Assembly: GCA_015060065.1 (NCBI GenBank)
Contig: SUZF01000016.1
Span: forward strand, 1 to 51,556
Source: Rikenellaceae bacterium
GTDB lineage: Bacteria; Bacteroidota; Bacteroidia; Bacteroidales; Rikenellaceae
Reading direction: 5' to 3'
DNA: 51,556 nt
A program made the translations under genes and the position numbers. The notes under the pieces were generated by a model, which saw only the letters and a program-made list of their open reading frames with translations, was not told the origin of the DNA and ran no database searches. This document shows, piece after piece, positions 16,660 to 25,029 of the stretch (its first letter is position 1; each line of letters opens with the position of its first letter).

Positions 16660-17430
16660 ATGGCAGTTGTAACAAAAATAGTGGCAGTGTCGTATCTCAA
16701 TACGATACCATTCGTCTATGGTATCGAGCGCGAAGGTAACCTCCGTGCCGAACTTACATTGGCTCCTCCTGCCGAGTGCGCAAGGCTCTACATGGAGGGC
16801 AAAGCCGATATCGCCCTACTGCCCGCAGCCGTCGTTCCTCAACTCAAATCGACCGAAATAATTACCGATTACTGCATCGGAGCCGTGCGCTCGGTGCGTA
16901 CCGTTGCCTTGATGAGCGACTGCGAATTGAAGGATATTCGTCGCATCTTCCTCGATGCTCATTCGCGCACATCCGTACAATTGGTTGGCTATCTGGCAAA
17001 AAAAGTTTGGAAAATCGACCCGGAATGGATTGCCCTCGACTCCTACGACCACCTCGCAGAGTCGGCAACCGAAGGAGATGCTTTCCTGCTTATCGGAGAT
17101 AAAGTTTTCGAACACGAAGGAGAATTCCGTTACAACTACGACCTTGCCGAGGCTTGGCAAAAGGCAACGGGGCTTCCCTTCTGTTTTGCTGTTTGGGTTG
17201 CCCGCAAAGGCACCTCCTACTCGGTCATCGACTCACTGCAACACGCACTGACCTACGGCATTGAACACACCTACGAGGCAATCGTAGAGTATGGCTATGG
17301 CGATAGGGACTACGCATACGAATATCTTACACAAAACATAGATTTTCTGTTCGACGAACAGAAGCATAAAGCCCTGCAAAAGTTCTGGAACTCCGGCATC
17401 AAGGTCGAGCCCAGAGCGAACCCGGGTTGA
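16660..17430 (+). CDS. mqnA: Chorismate dehydratase MqnA (futalosine menaquinone pathway)
   Basis: MqnA converts chorismate to 3-enolpyruvoyl-benzoate, the first step of the futalosine route to menaquinone. The 256-residue length suits the family. Near the N-terminus is the hallmark VSYLNTIPF, followed by the ADIALLPAA segment and the VRTVALMS and SRTSVQLVGYL blocks of this periplasmic-binding-protein-like fold. The start at 16660 (MAVVTKIVAVSYLN) puts the motif near residue 10, as usual. No other mqn gene is in the window. It is divergent from the phage-derived operon. Confidence 0.9.
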   Translation: MAVVTKIVAVSYLNTIPFVYGIEREGNLRAELTLAPPAECARLYMEGKADIALLPAAVVPQLKSTEIITDYCIGAVRSVRTVALMSDCELKDIRRIFLDAHSRTSVQLVGYLAKKVWKIDPEWIALDSYDHLAESATEGDAFLLIGDKVFEHEGEFRYNYDLAEAWQKATGLPFCFAVWVARKGTSYSVIDSLQHALTYGIEHTYEAIVEYGYGDRDYAYEYLTQNIDFLFDEQKHKALQKFWNSGIKVEPRANPG

Positions 17431-17588
17431 AGAGCGCCTCTGTAACGCGGAGAGAGCCGACCTGCGCTCCCGTTACTCCCCAAGGCTTTGCGAGTGCGGA
17501 TACACCCCACTTCGGTAAGCCACAAGCAGCCGCAAGGTAAGCGGCAATCAGCCTAAAACAACAAATTTATAAACAGAGGTGTGCTAAT
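17431..17588 (+). other. Structured-looking spacer between mqnA and corA
   Basis: The 158-bp spacer is GC-rich and can form at least two hairpins: GTAACGCGGAG (17442-17452) with CTCCCGTTAC (17467-17476), one bulge; and GCCGC (17529-17533) with GCGGC (17541-17545). GGTAAGC occurs twice (around 17515 and 17536). It matches no riboswitch I recognise by eye. It could be the 5' leader of corA. Confidence 0.35.
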
Positions 17589-18572
17589 ATGATTACAATT
17601 TACCTGAAACAATACAACAAGATTATCCGCAATGCCGACGTCGAACTCTTCGAGGAGTTGGGCTATGACGACATCTTGTGGATTGATATGATAACCCCCT
17701 CGATTAAGGAGCAGAAGGCTGTCGAGAACTTTATGGAGATAAGCCTTCAAACCAAACAGCAGGTCGAGGAGATTGAATCGACCTCGAAATACTCCGAGAG
17801 CGAGAATGCCATCATATCAAACTCGAACTTCTTTATTCCGACGGGTGACTCCTTCGTTGTCGAGCCGGTATCATTCATAATCTCCAACGAGGGTGTGCTG
17901 GTCTCGGTGCGTAATGCCGAGTTCCGCACCTTCCGCGAGGCAGAGAAACGCTTGCAGATGAACTACCGCAGTTACTCAACCGGCTATCACATCTTCATCT
18001 CGTTGCTCGAAGTCCGCATCGACTTCGATGCCGACCTTGTCGAGATGATTACCAAGCAGGTTGCCACATTGAGCAAGACACTCCATAGCGAAGAAGCTAT
18101 CGACAAGGAGGTTCTGCTCCGCATCAGTGCTTTGCAGGAGAGTACCATGTTGCTTCGCGAAAACATCTTCGACCGCCAGCGCGTTCTTTCGGGCATCTTG
18201 CGTAGCGAGCGTTTCCCGAATGATATCTACCCGCGCCTGCAACTGATGATTAAGGACGTCAATTCGCTCATCAACCATGCCGATTTCAGTTTCCAGCGTC
18301 TGGACTATATTCAGGATACGGCACTCGGTCTTATCAACATCGAGCAGAATGAGATTGTCAAGATATTCTCGGTGGCTGCGGTGATTTTCCTTCCGGCGAC
18401 GCTCATCGCGAGCATGTACGGAATGAACTTCAAGGTTATGCCCGAATTGGATTGGGCGGTAACGCTCTCCAATGGCTGGACCATACCGCTCGGCTACCTC
18501 TTTGCCATATTGCTGATGATTCTCTGTTCGGGACTTACAATGTGGTATTTCCGCTATAAAAAGTGGCTATAA
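17589..18572 (+). CDS. corA: CorA-family Mg2+/divalent metal transporter
   Basis: Inner-membrane channel for Mg2+ (also Co2+/Ni2+). The 327-residue protein has a large cytosolic N-terminal domain and two C-terminal membrane helices. The first helix ends in the diagnostic selectivity motif GMN within MYGMNF, preceded by VIFLPATLIAS. The second is IPLGYLFAILLMILCSGLTMWYF, followed by a basic tail (RYKKW). A structured spacer lies upstream, and it is followed after 18 nt by the phosphatase gene, so they may be cotranscribed. Confidence 0.93.
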   Translation: MITIYLKQYNKIIRNADVELFEELGYDDILWIDMITPSIKEQKAVENFMEISLQTKQQVEEIESTSKYSESENAIISNSNFFIPTGDSFVVEPVSFIISNEGVLVSVRNAEFRTFREAEKRLQMNYRSYSTGYHIFISLLEVRIDFDADLVEMITKQVATLSKTLHSEEAIDKEVLLRISALQESTMLLRENIFDRQRVLSGILRSERFPNDIYPRLQLMIKDVNSLINHADFSFQRLDYIQDTALGLINIEQNEIVKIFSVAAVIFLPATLIASMYGMNFKVMPELDWAVTLSNGWTIPLGYLFAILLMILCSGLTMWYFRYKKWL

Positions 18573-18590
18573 ACAACTAAAAACAACTAT

Positions 18591-19898
18591 ATGAAACGAC
18601 TTTTTACACTACTGACCCTGATATTTGTTTCGACAGCGAGCCTGTCGGCACAAAGTTCTCGCGATGAGATTATGGCAGACATCAATCGCGCCGGTGGCGT
18701 ATATTACGGATACACCACACCGACCGCTGCCTACACCCCTGCACCGAAGGGTTATGAGCCGTTCTACATCTCGCACTACGGCCGTCACGGCTCTCGTTAT
18801 TCTCTCAAAGATGAGTATTATAATTCCCCCGTTCAGATTCTCAACAAGGCACACAAGGCCGGCAAACTCACCGCTTTTGGTGAGGATGTTCGCAACCGCA
18901 TGCTTAAAATCTATGCCGTAGCCGAGCGTCGAGGAGGCGAACTTACCCAAAGGGGAGTACGCCAACACGAAGAGATTGCAACCCGTATGACACAGAATTT
19001 CCCGGAGATTTTCAAGCAGAAGGGCTTGAAGGTCAATGCGCTCTCTTCGGTAATTCCGCGTTGTTTGGTCAGCATGTCGGCATTCTGCGACGGATTAAAG
19101 ACCCAAAACCCGACCATCGAAATCACGAGAGATGCCTCCGATGCCAAGATGATACAGATTCACTATTTCAGACCGGAGTGGAACAAAAAACTACCCCCGG
19201 AAGTTCTTGAAATTATTGCGAACGAGAACAGTTATTGGCGTATGCGTCAGCGTGAAGAGATTGCTAAACACATCGATTTCTCGCGAGTTTTGGAAAACAT
19301 CTTCTCCGACAAGGAGTTCATCTCGACGTTTAACGAATCCAAATTCTGGTTATACTTGGTTGATATCGCCCTCAATGTTCAGTGTTTGGATATCGAGGAT
19401 GTTTCTCTCTATGATGTTTTCACAAAAGATGAACTATATGAGTATTGGCGTTCGCACAACTTCTCGTACTATGCTCGTTATGGCAAGTATCTCTACTACC
19501 CTCTGATGGCGAGTGTCGGTGCAGATATTCTCAACGCCATCATTGCACAGATTGACAGCGACATCGCAGCCGGCACACCGAGCGTTTCGCTCCGCTTTGG
19601 TCACGACACCTGCCTTTTCAGCATCTCGCCGTTAATGGGTCTGCCCGGATGTACTGTGGCAACTACCGACTACGACACCATCAACGAAGTGTGGCGCAAC
19701 TATCGCCTTACCCCGATGGCTGCCAACCTGCAAATGATTTTCTATCGCAAAAAAGGCAGTGACGACATTTTGGTTCGCGTGATGCTCAACGAGCAGGAGG
19801 TACATTTCGACTTTGCAAGCAAGGGTGCGCCCTACTATCGCTGGGAGGACTTGAAAGGATACTGGAAGGAGAATATCCGCAAAGCAACACAATTTTAG
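18591..19898 (+). CDS. Secreted histidine acid phosphatase (phytase/MINPP-like)
   Basis: A branch-2 histidine phosphatase, expected to hydrolyse phosphomonoesters such as inositol phosphates in the periplasm or outside. The 435-residue product starts with a Sec signal peptide (about residues 1-20, cleavage after SLSA). The catalytic RHGxR is present (HYGRHGSRY) and the acid/base region reads RFGHDT, an HD-type rather than the HAE type of classical MINPP. The substrate is not determinable from sequence. It lies 18 nt after corA and 46 nt before a GlpR-type regulator. Confidence 0.8.
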   Translation: MKRLFTLLTLIFVSTASLSAQSSRDEIMADINRAGGVYYGYTTPTAAYTPAPKGYEPFYISHYGRHGSRYSLKDEYYNSPVQILNKAHKAGKLTAFGEDVRNRMLKIYAVAERRGGELTQRGVRQHEEIATRMTQNFPEIFKQKGLKVNALSSVIPRCLVSMSAFCDGLKTQNPTIEITRDASDAKMIQIHYFRPEWNKKLPPEVLEIIANENSYWRMRQREEIAKHIDFSRVLENIFSDKEFISTFNESKFWLYLVDIALNVQCLDIEDVSLYDVFTKDELYEYWRSHNFSYYARYGKYLYYPLMASVGADILNAIIAQIDSDIAAGTPSVSLRFGHDTCLFSISPLMGLPGCTVATTDYDTINEVWRNYRLTPMAANLQMIFYRKKGSDDILVRVMLNEQEVHFDFASKGAPYYRWEDLKGYWKENIRKATQF

Positions 19899-19944
19899 AG
19901 AAATAGAGAGGAGGCAACACACCTCCCCGACAAAACACAAGAGT

Positions 19945-20721
19945 ATGTTAAGTATAGCCGAAAGACATAAGTACATCCTCGACAGCCTCGAAAAGTATGG
20001 ATTTATCCGCATCACGGATATTGCCGAGGAGTTGAAGGTAACCAAAGTTACGATTCGCAAGGACGTGAAGATTCTCGAAAGCCGCGGACTGCTCTACAAA
20101 GTCCACGGAAGCGCACGCCCTGTCAATCCTCACGTTGCAGACCGCGACCTCTCGACCAAGAGCAACCTCAATCGCGAGGCGAAGAGCCTGATTGCCAAAT
20201 GTGCAGCAAAACTTATCGAGGATAACGACTCGATAATGATTTCGGCAGGCTCAACCACCTATGCTCTGGCAGAGGAGATTCGCAACACGATGCCGCAACG
20301 CTCGCTCAATGTGGTTACACCATTCCTGAAACTCTCGGTGTTGATGAACGATATGGACAATGTTCGTGTCGAGCAGTTGGGAGGCAAGGTACATCGCAAA
20401 TCGTGTTCGACGATGGGCGAAGAGGCAGAGCGCGCACTTACGGATGTTGTCTGCTCGAAATTCTTCCTTGGCGTGGATGGCATCGACCCCGATTACGGCA
20501 TCACCACCTCCACCATCGAGGAGGCTCTGCTCTCGCGTCGAATGATGGATGCTGCCTCGCGCACCGTAGTTCTGGCTGATTCGTCAAAGTTCGGTCAGCA
20601 TGGCTTTGGTCGTATCAACGCACTCGAAGATGTCGATGTGATTATTACCGATAATGGCATTGCTCCCCAAATGCGCAAACTTATCGAGAAAGCAGGCGTT
20701 CAACTTATCATTGCCGAGTAA
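19945..20721 (+). CDS. DeoR/GlpR-family transcriptional regulator
   Basis: A cytosolic DNA-binding repressor of sugar/phosphosugar genes. The 258-residue length is standard. The N-terminal winged helix-turn-helix is evident: RITDIAEELKVTKVTIRKDVKILESRGLLYKVHG. The C-terminal isomerase-like sensor domain has DSIMISAGSTTYALAEEI, FFLGVDGIDPDYG and VVLADSSKFG, which usually bind sugar phosphates. The target genes are unknown; the adjacent phosphatase is the nearest candidate. A perfect hairpin follows. Confidence 0.9.
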   Translation: MLSIAERHKYILDSLEKYGFIRITDIAEELKVTKVTIRKDVKILESRGLLYKVHGSARPVNPHVADRDLSTKSNLNREAKSLIAKCAAKLIEDNDSIMISAGSTTYALAEEIRNTMPQRSLNVVTPFLKLSVLMNDMDNVRVEQLGGKVHRKSCSTMGEEAERALTDVVCSKFFLGVDGIDPDYGITTSTIEEALLSRRMMDAASRTVVLADSSKFGQHGFGRINALEDVDVIITDNGIAPQMRKLIEKAGVQLIIAE

Positions 20722-20741
20722 CATCACACACCAAATAACGA

Positions 20742-20779
20742 TTAAGGGCTGTCCGACAGATTTGTCGGACAGCCCTTAA
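20742..20779. terminator. Perfect 17-bp bidirectional terminator
   Basis: TTAAGGGCTGTCCGACA (20742-20758) and TGTCGGACAGCCCTTAA (20763-20779) form a perfect 17-bp stem with a GATT loop, between the convergent regulator and recN. The flanking A and T bases of the stem provide U-tract-like ends both ways. Confidence 0.85.
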
Positions 20780-20802
20780 CCATTATATTCCACACGTCAA
20801 GC

Positions 20803-22449
20803 CTACTCCGCGCCCAGCAGAATCCTTGCCTGCGAAAGAGCCGCATCACTAACCTGCGAGCCGGAGAGCATCTTGGCAATCTCGACCACACGCTCCTCTG
20901 CCGATAGGCGTTTAATATCTGTACGAGAGTTCTCCTTATATACCACAAAGTGAGCCTCGCCCTTCGATGCCACCTGTGGCAGATGTGTGATATTGACCAC
21001 CTGCATCGTGCGCGATAACTCGGCAATAATTTCGCCCATAGCATCAGCTATACGCCCCGACACACCGGTATCAATCTCGTCAAATATAATTGTCGGCAAC
21101 TTCATACGACCCGCCAACAACGCTTTGAGCGACAACATCATACGCGAAATCTCTCCGCCTGACGCAATACGCTCGACCGGCTGTGGCGATGCCGTCCGAT
21201 TTGCCGAAAACATAAAAGCCACCTCATCACGACCCGTTGCACGCAACTCCTCCCCGGCACGTACCTCGACCGTAAATCGCGCCTCCGGCATTCCGAGCAG
21301 AGTCAATCTACCACCTATCTCTGACGAGAATATCGACGCGGCAGCCTCGCGAGCCTTATGCAGTTTATCCGCCAGAGCCGAAGCCTTCAAACGCAGACGC
21401 TCCACCTCTTCTTCCAGAGCAGCAATCTGTTCGTCAGAATGGGTTATTGCATTGAGTTGAGCGCAGAATTTATCACGCAGAGATATCAACGCTCCAACAC
21501 CTTCGACTCCGTGCTTACGACACAAGTTGTAGAGTGTAGCCAGTCTGCCATCCACCCACTCCAATCGTTCAGGGTCGGACTCCACACGCTCGGCATCGGC
21601 AGCAATCGTTGCCGCTACATCTTTGAGTTCGAGCAACGTTGAGCGCACTCTCATTGCCAACTCTTCGCCCGCGCGATAACTATCTTTAATATGCAGCAAT
21701 CCCGTTTCGCCTCGCTTCAAAGCGGTCAATACACCCAACTCCTCATTGTCAAGTGAGGCAGAAATCTCGCCCAACGTAGCACTTATCGTGTCGGCATTTG
21801 CCAATACGGCCTGCTCCTGCTCCAACTCCTCGATTTCATTCTCTTTGAGCGCAGCAGTAGTAAGTTCGTCAGCCTGAAAGCGCACCCACTCCTCGTCGCG
21901 GCGTGCCACAGCTGCACTCTCAACCAACTCTGCAAGCCTTTTGCGCGCCTCGCACCAACCATCATACTCCTCTCGGTAACGCGCAAGCAACTCTCCACAT
22001 CCCGCAACCACATCCACAGCCTGACGTCGGAACGCCTCCGACGAGAGTATCTGATTTTGATGCTGGGAGTGTATATCGATAAGTCGCGCACCCAACTCTT
22101 TGAGTTGCGCCAACTGCACCGGAATATCATTCACATAGGAACGGCTCTTGCCGGCAGGTGTGATTATACGACGGATAACGGTCTCGTCCTCATAATCTAT
22201 GTCGAGTTCCTCAAAGAGTGACTCCAAGCCCAACCCTTCGAGCGCAAACTGACCTTCGACTACACAATTTCGGGTATTATCCTTCATTGCCGAGCCATCA
22301 TTTTTGGCTCCAAGCAGCAGTCCGAGCGCACCGAGCAGAATAGACTTTCCGGCACCGGTCTCGCCCGTCACGATATTCAGACGGTTGTCGAGATCGAGTT
22401 CCAGATGCTCGATAAGTGCATAATTTTCAACAGTCAGTCGGCACAGCAT
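20803..22449 (-). CDS. recN: DNA repair protein RecN (SMC-like)
   Basis: RecN is a cohesin-like ATPase that acts at DNA double-strand breaks. The 548-residue length is normal. The Walker A GETGAGKSILLGALG lies near residue 29. The centre is coiled coil, and near the C-terminus are the signature SGGEISRMMLSLKALL and Walker B TIIFDEIDTGVSG. It is the last gene of the bamD-rpoZ-coaBC-recN operon, 26 nt after coaBC. In many Bacteroidota a DUF4835 gene lies between coaBC and recN; it is absent here. Confidence 0.96.
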   Translation of the reverse strand: MLCRLTVENYALIEHLELDLDNRLNIVTGETGAGKSILLGALGLLLGAKNDGSAMKDNTRNCVVEGQFALEGLGLESLFEELDIDYEDETVIRRIITPAGKSRSYVNDIPVQLAQLKELGARLIDIHSQHQNQILSSEAFRRQAVDVVAGCGELLARYREEYDGWCEARKRLAELVESAAVARRDEEWVRFQADELTTAALKENEIEELEQEQAVLANADTISATLGEISASLDNEELGVLTALKRGETGLLHIKDSYRAGEELAMRVRSTLLELKDVAATIAADAERVESDPERLEWVDGRLATLYNLCRKHGVEGVGALISLRDKFCAQLNAITHSDEQIAALEEEVERLRLKASALADKLHKAREAAASIFSSEIGGRLTLLGMPEARFTVEVRAGEELRATGRDEVAFMFSANRTASPQPVERIASGGEISRMMLSLKALLAGRMKLPTIIFDEIDTGVSGRIADAMGEIIAELSRTMQVVNITHLPQVASKGEAHFVVYKENSRTDIKRLSAEERVVEIAKMLSGSQVSDAALSQARILLGAE

Positions 22450-22475
22450 AACACCTCGATTTATCTCTGTCGGAT

Positions 22476-23669
22476 TTATAGTAATTTCTCGATTTTATCG
22501 ACAATTTGCTCTGCAACCTCACGCTTCGACATCAACGGCAACTCCTCGCGTGACGTGCGGTCGATAAGCGATACGCGATTGGTATCGACACCAAAACCGG
22601 CACCCTCCTCACGCAACGAATTGAGAACGATAAAGTCAAAATTCTTCTTCGCGAGTTTAGCCTCGGCATTGACGGTTTCATTATCGGTTTCGAGAGCGAA
22701 TCCCACAAGCAGACGCTTGCCCTTTACCGCTCCGAGTGAAGCCGCGATATCACGTGTGCGCTTCAAGCGAATAGCCATATCGTCATCGCTCTTCTTGATT
22801 TTCGATGTTGCAACCTCGGCAGGCGTATAATCTGCCACCGCAGCACACATAATTGCACCATCCGCCCCCTCGAAAGCCTCAACCGCAGCGTTATACATCT
22901 GCTCGGCAGAGAGGACATCGACACGCTCGACTCCCTTGGGCGTAGCAAGCGACGTGCGGCCACTCACAAGCGTAACCTCCGCACCTCGCGCAGCCAACTC
23001 CTCGGCAAGGGCATAGCCCATCTTACCCGTCGAGTGATTCGATATGAATCTCACGGGGTCGATAGCCTCTATCGTGGCTCCTGCCGTTACAAGGAATCGC
23101 TTACCTTGTAGGCTCTTTTTTTTTTCGGAAAGTGCAGCCTCCACCGCTGCAACGATTTGTTCGGGTTCCGCCATACGACCCTTGCCGACAAGACCACTCG
23201 CCAATTCGCCCTCGCCGGACTCAATAATCTGCACCCCACGCTCACGCAAAACCTCCAAATTGTGCTGCGTAGCCGGATGAGCAAACATATCGCAATCCAT
23301 AGCCGGAGCAACCATCACCAGATTGCGAGCCGAGAGGTAGGTCGTCAGCAGAAGATTATCGGCAATACCGGCAGCCATCTTCGCCATCGTATTTGCCGTA
23401 GCAGGGGCAATGAGAAAACAATCCGCCCACTCTCCGAGCGAAATATGGGAGTGCCAATCGCCATTTTCGGGGTTGTAAAACTCGACGGCAATAGGATTTT
23501 TCGATAACGTCGCCATCGTCAGCGGAGTAATAAACTCCTTTGCCAGAGGTGTCATCACAACCTTGACCTCGGCACCTGCAACTTTAAGTAAACGACAAAG
23601 CACAGCAGCCTTGTAAGCCGCTATGCTACCCGTTACTCCCAACAGGATATGTTTTCCTGCAAGTGACAA
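22476..23669 (-). CDS. coaBC: Bifunctional phosphopantothenoylcysteine decarboxylase/synthetase
   Basis: CoaBC joins cysteine to 4'-phosphopantothenate and decarboxylates the product, two steps of coenzyme A synthesis. The N-terminal flavoprotein domain begins GKHILLGVTGSIAAYKAA, with TANTMAKMAAGIADNLL and APAMDCDMF. The C-terminal ligase domain has VTAGATIEAIDPVRFISNHSTGKMG. The in-frame ATG at 23708 would overlap rpoZ by 35 nt and add an Arg-rich extension foreign to the family. I therefore chose the TTG at 23669 (MSLAGKHILLG), which follows an AGGAGGAG-like site and lies 4 nt after the rpoZ stop. Confidence 0.93.
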   Translation of the reverse strand: MSLAGKHILLGVTGSIAAYKAAVLCRLLKVAGAEVKVVMTPLAKEFITPLTMATLSKNPIAVEFYNPENGDWHSHISLGEWADCFLIAPATANTMAKMAAGIADNLLLTTYLSARNLVMVAPAMDCDMFAHPATQHNLEVLRERGVQIIESGEGELASGLVGKGRMAEPEQIVAAVEAALSEKKKSLQGKRFLVTAGATIEAIDPVRFISNHSTGKMGYALAEELAARGAEVTLVSGRTSLATPKGVERVDVLSAEQMYNAAVEAFEGADGAIMCAAVADYTPAEVATSKIKKSDDDMAIRLKRTRDIAASLGAVKGKRLLVGFALETDNETVNAEAKLAKKNFDFIVLNSLREEGAGFGVDTNRVSLIDRTSREELPLMSKREVAEQIVDKIEKLL

Positions 23670-23673
23670 AACC

Positions 23674-23988
23674 CTACTCCTCCTTCTTCTTGTAGTAAAT
23701 CTCGTCATCGAGGAACTCCTCGGTAGCGATAATTACCGGTTTGGGCAGACGCTCGTAGTAGCGCGAAATCTCAATCTGCTCACGGTTCTCGAAGGTCTCC
23801 TCCATAGTATCGGTCGGCGACGAGAAGTCCGAAAGTTTGCGGTTGAGTTCGGTTTTGAGTTCCGAAGCAATCTGGTTTGCACGACGAGCAATGATGTTGA
23901 TGCTCTCGTAGATGTTACCCGTATCCTTGTCGAGATCGACGATTCGACGTGTTACGGTGTTGTTGGGAATGTTCTTCTTAATCTCCAT
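23674..23988 (-). CDS. rpoZ: RNA polymerase omega subunit, Bacteroidota type
   Basis: Omega stabilises the beta' subunit in RNA polymerase assembly. The 104-residue product has the form seen in Bacteroidota: an N-terminal KNTVTRRIVDLDKDTGNIYESINIIARRANQI-like region containing the core omega helix and conserved ARRANQI, then an acidic C-terminal tail. It lies directly between bamD and coaBC, the usual place. Its stop is followed almost immediately by the coaBC start. Confidence 0.85.
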   Translation of the reverse strand: MEIKKNIPNNTVTRRIVDLDKDTGNIYESINIIARRANQIASELKTELNRKLSDFSSPTDTMEETFENREQIEISRYYERLPKPVIIATEEFLDDEIYYKKKEE

Positions 23989-23990
23989 CT

Positions 23991-24878
23991 TTATAGATTT
24001 TCTTTATTGTTTTTCTCCAAATAATCCTTTGCTGTCTTTGCCAGACGATTCAACTCCTTGACGTGCTTCGATTCGGGATACTCCGCAATGAACGAGTAGT
24101 AGGAGTCGAGCATCGCCATATATCGGTCGGTCTGCTTCGCCTCAACAGAGTTGTGAGCCACCTCATATCCCGACTTTACGATGTGATACATAATCTCCTC
24201 TCGGTGCGAAGAGTCGGGATAGGTTTTCAGCGCGTTGCGAAAAGCCACAATGGCAGACTTATGACGACCTATCTTAAAATAGGTGTAGGCATTGATATAA
24301 GCCTTATCATGCAGACGCTGTGTCAGTTCGGCAACAATATTGCGAAAATCATCCAATCGGGTCGATTCGGGATATCGCGACATAAACTCCGTAATGGTAA
24401 TAATCGCTTGCGAGGTTATCGTCTGGTCGTGACGAGGCTCCGGTGACATGTAGTAGAAGCAGAGTGCATACATACCCTCGGCATTCTCTATAAAGGGGCT
24501 ATCACCACCACCATACTTACGACGATACTCATCGAGCAGTGTCGTTGCCTCCTCATAATCACGCTCCTTAAACTTACAGCGCGCACGGAAGAACATCACC
24601 GAATCCTCGGTACGTGTTCCGGTATAGTAGTGCTGCACCGCATCGAAGAGTTGATACGCCTTGCTCCACGTACCCTTCTTCTCCTTTTGGTAATATTTGT
24701 AACCCTCGTCAAACATCAGACGAGCATCGCCACTCTTAATGATTCGGGACACGCTGACCTTCTTGCCCATTGCGATACGCTCTCTGGCACTTTGACGCTC
24801 CGGGAACGCAGATGCCGTGCCGATAATGAATACCGAACACACCACCACTGCAAGCAATCTGTATAAACCTTTTAGCAT
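23991..24878 (-). CDS. bamD: Outer-membrane assembly factor BamD-like (TPR) protein
   Basis: BamD is the TPR scaffold of the BAM complex that inserts outer-membrane barrels. The 295-residue protein shows tandem TPR-like helices such as DSVMFFRARCKFKERDYEEA and AYTYFKIGRHKSAIVAFRNALKTYPDSSHREEIMYHI, in the BamD arrangement. The N-terminus is a cleavable-looking signal (VVVCSVFIIGTASA) in which the Cys lies inside the hydrophobic core rather than in a normal L-A/S-G/A-C lipobox, so lipidation is doubtful. It is the first gene of the bamD-rpoZ-coaBC-recN operon, downstream of a perfect promoter. Confidence 0.85.
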   Translation of the reverse strand: MLKGLYRLLAVVVCSVFIIGTASAFPERQSARERIAMGKKVSVSRIIKSGDARLMFDEGYKYYQKEKKGTWSKAYQLFDAVQHYYTGTRTEDSVMFFRARCKFKERDYEEATTLLDEYRRKYGGGDSPFIENAEGMYALCFYYMSPEPRHDQTITSQAIITITEFMSRYPESTRLDDFRNIVAELTQRLHDKAYINAYTYFKIGRHKSAIVAFRNALKTYPDSSHREEIMYHIVKSGYEVAHNSVEAKQTDRYMAMLDSYYSFIAEYPESKHVKELNRLAKTAKDYLEKNNKENL

Positions 24879-24933
24879 ATCTATCGAATCATTATTTGTT
24901 CAATACGGCCAGTCGCTTCCAACTGAAATCTTG

Positions 24934-24965
24934 CAAAAATACAATGAATTAACGAATTTCACAAA
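24934..24965 (-). promoter_or_regulatory. Promoter of the bamD-rpoZ-coaBC-recN operon
   Basis: On the minus strand TTTG (24965-24962), a 20-nt spacer and TATTTTTG (24941-24934) fit the Bacteroidota consensus exactly. The leader before bamD would be about 50 nt. Confidence 0.8.
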
Positions 24966-25029
24966 CTAAAATTGCACATCCACCGCAATTTGCCCGATTT
25001 GTTCCAAAAAATCGACCAAAAACAACCGA

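Noticed and set aside
22476..23708. ATG at 23708 as the coaBC start
   Set aside because: It would overlap rpoZ by 35 nt and add an Arg-rich N-terminus that reads as a shadow of the rpoZ Lys/Glu-rich tail; a TTG at 23669 fits the family start better.
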